Assembly (NCBI GenBank): GCA_030527765.1
Contig: JAUNAE010000225.1
Span: 1-6,222 of the forward strand
DNA from: Eubacteriales bacterium
GTDB lineage: Bacteria; Bacillota_A; Clostridia; Lachnospirales; Lachnospiraceae
Length of the DNA stretch: 6,222 bases
Reading direction: 5' to 3'
The translations under genes and the position numbers were made by a program. This document shows, piece by piece, positions 1 through 5,249 of the stretch. Position 1 is the stretch's first letter, and each line of letters starts with the position of its first letter. The notes beneath the pieces are model-generated. The model had not been told where the DNA came from. It searched no databases and worked only from the letters and a program-made list of their open reading frames with translations.

Positions 1-345
1 GTTTAGATTTTCCACATCCAAAACACTGGCATGATAACGTGCCCTATGAAGATCAGCCCCACTATCCGAACGTTGTATTTCCAAGTCATATTTTCTTCCT
101 TGACTGTCTGTTCCATAAGCATCCAGACAAATGGATCTGCTTCCTGCCAGTCGTTTCATATCAGCCTGTGTTTTCAACTCTATAATCTGCAAATCTTTAA
201 TTCCGGATAATACACGCAGCATAAATTGCGCCAACGAAACATTATCTTTTAACAGACACCTCATGAAATCATCATCGATTGGTCGCAAACGTTGAAGCTT
301 TTGGAAGGAATACCCTTGATTTTTCCACCATGTTCTATTTTTCAA
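1..345 (-). CDS. Rpn-family recombination-promoting nuclease / putative transposase (PD-(D/E)XK), N-terminal part, runs off left edge
   Basis: The minus strand is open from 345 to the window edge (115 codons, C-terminus missing). The translation contains QKLQRLRPIDDDFMR (residues 15-29), LKTQADMKRLAGSRSICLDAYGT (57-79, quoted in part) and YDLEIQRSDSGADLHRARYH (86-105). D75 followed by E89-x-Q91 fits the D...ExQ active site of the PDDEXK_2/Rpn family, whose known members are DNA endonucleases that promote RecA-independent recombination and are often annotated as transposases. No in-frame ATG exists before M28. An in-frame TGA lies at about 379-381, and the best start is TTG at 345-343, preceded by AAAGGAAG (358-351) at 5 bases. 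The residues after the TTG (KNRTWWKNQGYSF) read as normal coding sequence. These genes are typically multicopy and accessory. Family call is firm; the exact start is likely but not certain. Confidence 0.82.
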   Translation of the reverse strand, partial: MKNRTWWKNQGYSFQKLQRLRPIDDDFMRCLLKDNVSLAQFMLRVLSGIKDLQIIELKTQADMKRLAGSRSICLDAYGTDSQGRKYDLEIQRSDSGADLHRARYHASVLDVENLN

Positions 346-350
346 GCAAA

Positions 351-358
351 CTTCCTTT
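351..358 (-). promoter_or_regulatory. Ribosome binding site supporting a TTG start of the Rpn-family gene
   Basis: On the minus strand AAAGGAAG lies 5 bases before TTG (345-343). It decides the start: the frame has no ATG before residue 28, and the only nearby ATG (in CATGG) is in another frame that stops after 19 codons. Confidence 0.55.
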
Positions 359-361
359 CTG

Positions 362-390
362 ATTTTACCATATAGTTTTCATTTTTTCAG
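362..390 (-). promoter_or_regulatory. Candidate promoter of the Rpn-family gene
   Basis: On the minus strand CTGAAA (390-385, 4 of 6 matches to the -35 consensus) is separated by 17 bases from TAAAAT (367-362, 5 of 6), which is preceded by TGG, an extended -10. Transcription would begin near 355, giving a leader of about 10 bases that keeps only GGAAG of the ribosome binding site. That tight fit lowers my confidence in either the promoter or the start codon. Confidence 0.28.
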
Positions 391-618
391 CGAAAATACT
401 TCGGTTTCTTTCCTTTGAAAAGGATGGCGGACGTCCGGGTAATATAAATAAATTGTTATATATGAAGTATAAAACGCATTGTCCGTCCGGTAAAGAAAAT
501 GTCATCCAAAAATTTCGACATAATCCGACATCTCCTAATGAGCACGAAGCGAAGCGGATTGCGAATATTCGTTTGACTTGTCACTCTCCCACTCTTCTTT
601 TCTCTGTGAAATAGAAGA
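391..618. other. Intergenic region with short palindromes, no supported gene
   Basis: Neither strand carries a convincing coding frame here; the 73-codon plus-strand frame beginning at 578 has no ribosome binding site and is antisense to the hairpin and to the PspC gene. Visible structure: the perfect palindrome CGGACGTCCG (428-437) followed by GGTAA, a related CGTCCGGTAA at 484-493, an AT-rich stretch between them, CGAATATTCG (562-571) and TGACTTGTCA (574-583). The GC-rich palindromic blocks look like intergenic repeat material or protein-binding sites rather than gene remnants, but this is inference. Confidence 0.4.
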
Positions 619-648
619 AGCGGTAATTCGGATTTCCGAATTACCGCT
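619..648 (-). terminator. Probable intrinsic terminator of the PspC-domain gene
   Basis: AGCGGTAATTCGG (619-631) and CCGAATTACCGCT (636-648) form a perfect 13-bp stem with a 4-base loop. Read on the minus strand the hairpin begins 25 bases after the PspC stop codon and is followed by TCTTCTATTTC, which is pyrimidine/U-rich though interrupted. On the plus strand the following bases (CCTCGTTCACG) are not U-rich, so the minus strand is the better fit. The U-tract is imperfect, so termination may be partial or the hairpin may serve as a 3' stabiliser. Confidence 0.65.
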
Positions 649-673
649 CCTCGTTCACGCTCCCACGCTCAAC

Positions 674-865
674 TTACATTGTTATCTGATCCGGTTCCGG
701 CATTACAATTGCTGCAATGATATATGCCAGAAGTCCTGTTCCTGCGAAACACATCACGCCTGCCCAGATCAAACGAACAATTGTGACATCGATATTTAAA
801 TACTCTGCAACGCCTGCGCAAACACCACAAACCATTTGATTTCTGCTTTTTGTTAATCTTCTCAT
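674..865 (-). CDS. Small PspC-domain membrane protein
   Basis: A 63-residue protein made almost entirely of one PspC domain. The hallmark is clear: basic N-terminus (MRRLTKSRN), GVCAGVAEYLNID (14-26), VRLIW (30-34), a hydrophobic helix at about 30-54 with GTGLLAYIIAAIVMPE (42-57). In E. coli, PspC is an inner-membrane sensor of the phage-shock response; short solo PspC proteins are common in Firmicutes, and their individual roles are mostly unproven, probably membrane-stress related. The start chosen is the ATG at 865 because GGGAGGA (878-872) sits 6 bases upstream; an earlier in-frame ATG at 880 overlaps that ribosome binding site and would add MGGIN. No pspA or regulator gene is adjacent, and the gene sits alone between two intergenic gaps, followed by a hairpin terminator. 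Confidence 0.92.
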   Translation of the reverse strand: MRRLTKSRNQMVCGVCAGVAEYLNIDVTIVRLIWAGVMCFAGTGLLAYIIAAIVMPEPDQITM

Positions 866-871
866 ATTTAT

Positions 872-878
872 TCCTCCC
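872..878 (-). promoter_or_regulatory. Ribosome binding site deciding the PspC-domain start
   Basis: GGGAGGA on the minus strand, 6 bases before ATG at 865. It overlaps the alternative ATG at 880, which rules that one out as the main start. Confidence 0.8.
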
Positions 879-905
879 ATGTATGAAACATAAGTTTTAG
901 ATCAC

Positions 906-960
906 CTGTCAGATTTTACAATTCGATTTCAACAAATAGGATTTGTTTGTCATCTGATAG
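906..960 (-). repeat. Nested inverted repeats in the PspC leader
   Basis: CTGTCAGAT (906-914) pairs with ATCTGATAG (952-960), 9 positions with one non-identical pair (a wobble pair on one strand). Inside lies a perfect 7-bp inverted repeat, AACAAAT (931-937) / ATTTGTT (941-947), with a 3-base loop. Both fall 41 or more bases upstream of the PspC start, so they would be in its 5' leader or promoter region. They match no riboswitch class I recognise. Confidence 0.4.
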
Positions 961-965
961 TACTT

Positions 966-994
966 ATATTACATGGGGCGGTTCCCATAATAAA
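966..994 (-). promoter_or_regulatory. Weak candidate promoter of the PspC-domain gene with an inverted repeat in its spacer
   Basis: On the minus strand TTTATT (994-989, a poor -35) is followed after exactly 17 bases by TAATAT (971-966, a fair -10). The spacer is almost wholly occupied by an inverted repeat, ATGGG (973-977) / CCCAT (984-988) with a 6-base centre, which could be an operator. The -35 match is poor (3 of 6), so this is a suggestion only. Confidence 0.25.
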
Positions 995-1063
995 CCTGAG
1001 AAACAGCATGATAACCATGTCTATTTCGTCTTCATAGCAAAATATTCGGAGAACCCCAAATAA

Positions 1064-1108
1064 CCTTCAGATCTTGCTTTCGTACCGGTCGCCTTCTAAT
1101 CTTGCTTT
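1064..1108. repeat. Imperfect direct repeat, two 17-base copies, period 28
   Basis: CCTTCAGATCTTGCTTT (1064-1080) recurs as CCTTCTAATCTTGCTTT (1092-1108): 15 of 17 bases identical, starts 28 bases apart. The intervening sequence CGTACCGGTCG is not repeated after the second copy. There are only two copies, so this is not a CRISPR array. The rest of the 338-base gap (886-1223) shows no gene and no clear terminator for the upstream operon. Confidence 0.6.
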
Positions 1109-1223
1109 TGTGTCAACACCTTTTTCGTTTTGCCCTTATATTAACAAACATTCTTAACCTACGGATTTTCCCTTACTTTTCACCCCGTACAGTCTTCACC
1201 ACAATCTGGACATACGAACATTT

Positions 1224-2456
1224 TTATCTTTCATCTGCGACGGAACCTGAGAGTACAGCTCTTCTCAAAAACCAGATCACTCCGAACACTGCTGCCGCGA
1301 CCACTCCCAACAGCACTTCCACTTGTCCCCAAATCTCCAGATACCTTCCAAATAAATACTGGCCCACCGGCACGCTTACGGTTGCGATGGCTGTTGACAG
1401 GGCACTGACTGTTCCAAGCTTGTTTTTTGCTACCACACTTTGTGTATAGGAAAGGGTGACAACATTACCTATGCCCAATGCCGCCATAATGACAAATCCT
1501 GCAGCTGCCCATGTAACAAAAATAACCTCTTTGTTTCCGTTCAGGCTCCCCACTGCCATAATTCCGAGAAACAAAATCATAAAATAATTCCATCGGTATA
1601 CCGTCTTTACAGGAAAAATCTTCGAACATTTTCCCACAAGAAAGGCTCCTGTGATCATTCCAAATGCAACGATTCCTTCCACCAGACCATATCCCTCCGA
1701 AGAAATATGATACACAGATCTCAGCACATAAGGAAGAAGAATCGTCAGCACCGGAACCAGCGTAATATTAAACATCCCATAAGACAAAATGAAATTCCAG
1801 GACAGTCTTTTTTCCTCCTTCAGGTATCTTCGGGTATCCCGCATTTCCCTGAAGGAAGCGCCAAAAGAAATGCGGGCGCGTTCCGGTTTTTTCCACCGAA
1901 AAACAATCAGTCCCTCCAGTCCTGCAGACAGAAAAAAACTAACACCATTTAAAATGGTTACTCCTTGAATACCGATGCTCCCATAAGCAATTCCGGCCAC
2001 AAGGGGACCGGCAAGATTTGCAATAGAACTGACCTGGCTGACCGTCGCATTCGCCTTTACCAACTCCTCCTCTTTCACAAGAAGAGGAATCATTGCCGTT
2101 ACCGAAGGCGTATAAAAAGTACTGATCGTTGCAAGAAGCAGAATAACGAGAACGGTACCTGTCATCTTAGAAGCCCCATATCCCATAAGAACCAGGTATC
2201 CCAAAATCACTCCGCCGCTCATCAAATCCAGACAGATCATGATATATTTCTTGTTTTTCCGATCGGCCACAGCCCCCGCAAGTGGCGCAAGAAATATGTA
2301 AGGAAAAGCTGAGACCGCCATGGCATTGGCAAACACTCCCGCATTGCCGGTAAGATCCAGCAAATACAGTGAAAAGCAGAATCGCTGCACGGCACTGCCG
2401 AAAAGTGAAATCACAAGACCTGCAATGACCAGCTGATAATTTCTGTTCCGGATCAT
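1224..2456 (-). CDS. MFS transporter, efflux type (MFS_3 / EntS-like), fifth gene of the iron-siderophore operon
   Basis: A 410-residue major facilitator protein with about 12 hydrophobic segments. MFS motif A between helices 2 and 3 is seen as GAVADRKNKK (61-70), and TFYTPSVTAMIPLLV with the following ANATVSQVSSIANLAGPLVAG-like stretch (in part) resembles the MFS_3 group that includes the enterobactin exporter EntS and macrolide exporters. The frame is open back to 2585, but its first 43 codons lie over the end of the ATPase gene and do not look like MFS sequence; the better start is ATG at 2456 (MIRNRNYQL), one base after the ATPase stop, with GGTGGGA (2467-2461) just upstream. This spacing indicates translational coupling. 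Known relatives export siderophores or drugs. Here the partner importer suggests a siderophore-related role, such as expelling the iron-free ligand, but the substrate is not proven by sequence. Confidence 0.9.
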   Translation of the reverse strand: MIRNRNYQLVIAGLVISLFGSAVQRFCFSLYLLDLTGNAGVFANAMAVSAFPYIFLAPLAGAVADRKNKKYIMICLDLMSGGVILGYLVLMGYGASKMTGTVLVILLLATISTFYTPSVTAMIPLLVKEEELVKANATVSQVSSIANLAGPLVAGIAYGSIGIQGVTILNGVSFFLSAGLEGLIVFRWKKPERARISFGASFREMRDTRRYLKEEKRLSWNFILSYGMFNITLVPVLTILLPYVLRSVYHISSEGYGLVEGIVAFGMITGAFLVGKCSKIFPVKTVYRWNYFMILFLGIMAVGSLNGNKEVIFVTWAAAGFVIMAALGIGNVVTLSYTQSVVAKNKLGTVSALSTAIATVSVPVGQYLFGRYLEIWGQVEVLLGVVAAAVFGVIWFLRRAVLSGSVADER

Positions 2457-2457
2457 C

Positions 2458-3240
2458 TTATCCCACCAGACCGAAATCAATGCAGATCGGATATTCTCCG
2501 CTTTCAGAAGGAATAATGGATGCATCGATTTCATAAATCTTTTTGAGATTTTCCTTCGTAATAACATCCATCGGCTTTCCTTCAAAAATCAACGTTCCAT
2601 TCTTCAATCCAATCATATGATCCGCAAATTTTGCAGCAAGATTCAGCTCGTGAATCACAATGACAATCGTTGTGTGGTTTCGCTTATTCAATTCTTTCAG
2701 AAGAGTCAGCACCTCCAGCTGATGTGCCATATCCAGATACGTGGTTGGCTCGTCCAGAATCAGAATATCCGTCTTCTGCGCGAGGGTCATAGCGATCCAT
2801 ACTCGCTGTCTTTGTCCTCCGGAAAGCTGCTCTACCTCCCGGTCCGCAAACATTTCAACCTTGGTCTCTTTCATCGCCCAGTCAATGATCTCCTGATCTT
2901 CTTTTGTAAGGGATGAGAACGCTTTCTGATACGGGTATCGTCCAAATGTAATCAGCTCCCGCACCGTAATCTTGGATGGTACCACCGGATTCTGAGGAAG
3001 AATCGCCATACGTCTTGCGATGTCTCTGGAAGCCATTTTTTTCATATTTTCACCGCTCAGATAGATCTTACCCTTTTGCGGATTCAGAATTCTTCCGATG
3101 GTTTTGATCAGAGTAGATTTTCCACATCCATTGGATCCAATAACCATCGTAATCTTCCCTTTCGGAATCTTCAGATTCATCTTCGGAATAATGATATTCT
3201 CTTCATATCCAACCTTTAAATCCCTGATTTCTATGCTCAT
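2458..3240 (-). CDS. ABC transporter ATP-binding protein, iron-siderophore type (FepC/FecE family)
   Basis: A 260-residue cytoplasmic ATPase that powers the importer. All motifs are intact: Walker A GSNGCGKST (35-43), Q-loop LPQ (81-83), signature LSGGQRQRVWIAM (139-151), Walker B ILILDEPTTYLD (159-170) with D163 and E164, and the switch histidine H197 (VIHELN). The length and the RYPYQ segment (101-105) after the Q-loop are typical of the FepC/FecE/BtuD group serving FecCD permeases. It starts three bases after the second permease stop, with AAGGAG (3255-3250) 9 bases upstream, and is followed after one base by the MFS gene. Ferric siderophore is the most likely cargo from the linked binding protein; heme or cobalamin importers use close relatives and cannot be fully excluded. 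Confidence 0.97.
   Translation of the reverse strand: MSIEIRDLKVGYEENIIIPKMNLKIPKGKITMVIGSNGCGKSTLIKTIGRILNPQKGKIYLSGENMKKMASRDIARRMAILPQNPVVPSKITVRELITFGRYPYQKAFSSLTKEDQEIIDWAMKETKVEMFADREVEQLSGGQRQRVWIAMTLAQKTDILILDEPTTYLDMAHQLEVLTLLKELNKRNHTTIVIVIHELNLAAKFADHMIGLKNGTLIFEGKPMDVITKENLKKIYEIDASIIPSESGEYPICIDFGLVG
2461..2467 (-). promoter_or_regulatory. Ribosome binding site deciding the MFS start
   Basis: GGTGGGA on the minus strand lies within the last codons of the ATPase gene, 4-5 bases before ATG at 2456. With the TAAGATG junction it supports the short 410-residue MFS form over the 453-residue frame. Confidence 0.65.
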
Positions 3241-3243
3241 GCT

Positions 3244-4251
3244 TTACTTCTCCTTCAACATCAAATATACAAAGTACGGAACGCCAATCATGGATACCAC
3301 AATGCCCACCGGAAGTTCGACCGGCGAAAACAAATTCCGGGCGATGGTATCTGAAAGTACGAGAATCGATGCCCCGATCATGCCCGACAACGGAATCAGA
3401 TATCTCATTCTTCCACCAACAAGACGCTTCGCAATCTGTGGACCGAGAAGTCCCAGAAAAGCAATATTTCCCGCCACGGCTGTCGCAACCGCAGCCAGCA
3501 TCGCCGCCGCAAAAAACAGATTTCTCGTCTCTTTCTGAACAGAAATCCCAAGACCGGTCGCCAGTTCTTCCCCCAACTGCAGCACATCGAGCACCCGGAT
3601 TTTCCAGATCACGTAGATCAGAAGCAGCACTACAAACACAGAAACCATCTTCACATAAAGCCAGCTGCTGCCCCACAGACTTCCGTTCGTCCAGGTCAGT
3701 ACCTGATTAAAATCCCCTCGGGAACTGGTCAGCTGAATGTAAGAAATGATGGCGTTGATCCCGGAATTCACGCCGATTCCCACAAGAATCAGACGCACCG
3801 GACGAATCCCTTTTTTCTTTGCCAGAAAGTATACAAGGAAACAGGCCAGACCTCCTCCCAGAATCGCTATCAGAGGAAGGGCAATGACGCGATTCACGGA
3901 AAGCGTATCGTAATAAACACTCTTACTTGCTGTGATAAACAGCACCACAAGCAGCGCGGCTCCTGCATTAATTCCAATCATACCCGGTTCTGCAAGAGGA
4001 TTTTTTGTCACAGTCTGAAGAACCACTCCGGACACAGACAACGCCACTCCCACAAGAATACCAATGCACATTCTCGGAAGACGGATATCCAGAAGAGCCA
4101 GATTCTCCGCAGCGGTACCATTTCCCGTAAGAATTTCCCAAAAGCGATTCAGCGGGATTCGATAGGAGCCGGAAACAACACTGATCATGCAGAACAGAAT
4201 AAACAGAGCAAAGAATATTCCAAATAAAATTGGTATTTTCTTTTGTTTCAT
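3244..4251 (-). CDS. Iron-siderophore ABC transporter permease (FecCD family), second permease
   Basis: A 335-residue integral membrane protein with about 10 hydrophobic segments, the usual FecCD length. Family landmarks: RLPR (57-60), GVVLQTVTKNPLAEPGMIG (75-93), the ATPase-contact loop LGEELATGLG (226-235) and GNIAFLGLLGPQIAKR (261-276). The last block normally carries PH; here residue 272 is Gln (CAG codon), a mild departure. It forms a heterodimer with the preceding permease to build the translocation channel, with the ATPase bound on the cytoplasmic side. The start ATG at 4251 lies two bases after the previous stop (TAAGGATG); its ribosome binding site AAAGGAG (4269-4263) is 11 bases away, within the end of the upstream gene. 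Exact siderophore is not readable from sequence. Confidence 0.95.
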   Translation of the reverse strand: MKQKKIPILFGIFFALFILFCMISVVSGSYRIPLNRFWEILTGNGTAAENLALLDIRLPRMCIGILVGVALSVSGVVLQTVTKNPLAEPGMIGINAGAALLVVLFITASKSVYYDTLSVNRVIALPLIAILGGGLACFLVYFLAKKKGIRPVRLILVGIGVNSGINAIISYIQLTSSRGDFNQVLTWTNGSLWGSSWLYVKMVSVFVVLLLIYVIWKIRVLDVLQLGEELATGLGISVQKETRNLFFAAAMLAAVATAVAGNIAFLGLLGPQIAKRLVGGRMRYLIPLSGMIGASILVLSDTIARNLFSPVELPVGIVVSMIGVPYFVYLMLKEK

Positions 4252-4253
4252 CC

Positions 4254-5249
4254 TTAATTTCGCTCCTTTCTAACCAGCCACAGAAAAAACGGAACTCCGA
4301 GAAGGGCGGTAAAAATACCGATGGGAGTTTCGTATGGAAGATGGATCATCTTTGCCAGAATGTCCGCCCATACGAGAACAACACCGCCAAATAAGAAGGA
4401 TAATGGAAGCAATTTTCGATAATCCGCTCCCACAAATCCTCTCAGAATATGCGGCACCACAAGTCCGAGAAAACTGATATTTCCGGCCACGGCAACGGAG
4501 GCCGCACACATAGGAATGATTAACCCGACAGACACCATCTGCAGTCTTTGGGGATGCACACCCAGTCCAATTGCCACTTCCTCTCCCAGGTTCAAAATGT
4601 TAATCCGTGGAGACAATACACACAGAAGGAGCATCGGAAGGACTCCACAGACAAGGAGTACTTTTCCATCGGTCCAGTCTGTGTTGGAGAAACCACCTGC
4701 TACCCAGAAAGCCAGCTCCTGAGAGCGATTTCCCAGAAGTGCAACGGTAGACGCCAGCGAAATCAGGAACGTGCTGGATGCGGTTCCCGCCAGAAGAAGT
4801 TTTGCCATATTGTGGCTTGCAGAAGTCCGAAGACTCACAAGAAGAAGGAATCCCCCACTGACAACAGCCCCAATCATTGCAAGAACAACGACAGAAAAAC
4901 CGCTGCTTTTTCCGAGATAAACCGCCGAAATCGCAACTGCCAGAGTCGCTCCCTGGGATACTCCGAGAATCGTCGGTTCCGCAATGGGATTTCTCGTAAT
5001 TCCCTGCATTGCTCCACCGGAAATCGCCAGAAATCCTCCTACAAGGAAGGAACAAATCGCTCTTGGCAGTCGATAATCCCGCACAAACATGTGGTCCAGT
5101 TCTTCCTCATTGTAATGAAAAAGTCCCTCCCACACCGTAGAAAGTGGAATGGATTTTGACCCAGAACAAATGGCAACGAGTATCCCCGCTGCCATAAGTA
5201 CACATCCAATAATGATCAAAATCGGTAAGGTTCGATTACTTTTCTTCAT
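4254..5249 (-). CDS. Iron-siderophore ABC transporter permease (FecCD family), first permease
   Basis: A 331-residue integral membrane protein of the FecCD/BtuC family with about 10 membrane segments. It shows RLPR (60-63), GAMQGITRNPIAEPTILG (79-96), the ATPase-contact loop LGEEVAIGLG (221-230) and GNISFLGLVVPHILR (256-270) with the usual PH pair. It pairs with the next gene's product; the two are clearly related but diverged, as in FepD/FepG or FhuB halves. Its ATG at 5249 lies within the last codons of the binding-protein gene, giving a 14-base overlap, and GGAG (5260-5257) sits 7 bases upstream inside that gene, so translation is probably coupled. No frameshift or missing motif is seen. 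Confidence 0.95.
   Translation of the reverse strand: MKKSNRTLPILIIIGCVLMAAGILVAICSGSKSIPLSTVWEGLFHYNEEELDHMFVRDYRLPRAICSFLVGGFLAISGGAMQGITRNPIAEPTILGVSQGATLAVAISAVYLGKSSGFSVVVLAMIGAVVSGGFLLLVSLRTSASHNMAKLLLAGTASSTFLISLASTVALLGNRSQELAFWVAGGFSNTDWTDGKVLLVCGVLPMLLLCVLSPRINILNLGEEVAIGLGVHPQRLQMVSVGLIIPMCAASVAVAGNISFLGLVVPHILRGFVGADYRKLLPLSFLFGGVVLVWADILAKMIHLPYETPIGIFTALLGVPFFLWLVRKERN

Noticed and set aside
1..20. TAGATTTTCCACATCCA near the left edge recurring inside the ATPase gene (about 3114-3130) as a possible repeat
   Set aside because: The 17-base match is within two unrelated coding genes, one copy encoding the Walker A motif and the other the Rpn frame; flanks differ, so it is most likely chance.
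578..799. 73-codon plus-strand frame
   Set aside because: It runs across the terminator hairpin and antisense to the PspC gene, with no ribosome binding site.
1064..1108. CRISPR-like array
   Set aside because: Only two imperfect 17-base copies with one 11-base spacer and no cas genes.
1111..1116. Perfect TTGACA on the minus strand as a -35 box
   Set aside because: No acceptable -10 hexamer lies 16-19 bases downstream; the bases there read GAAGGCGACCGG.
1140..1223. Intrinsic terminator for the transporter operon
   Set aside because: Only very short or interrupted stems (for example CGTA/TACG) without a following U-tract on the minus strand.
1440..1952. 170-codon plus-strand frame and other plus-strand frames opposite the transporter genes
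   Set aside because: They are antisense to strongly supported genes, have biased low-complexity composition, no family motifs and no convincing ribosome binding sites.
2458..2585. N-terminal 43 codons of the long MFS frame as real coding sequence
   Set aside because: They lie over the end of the ATPase gene, lack MFS character, and a better start with a ribosome binding site exists at 2456.
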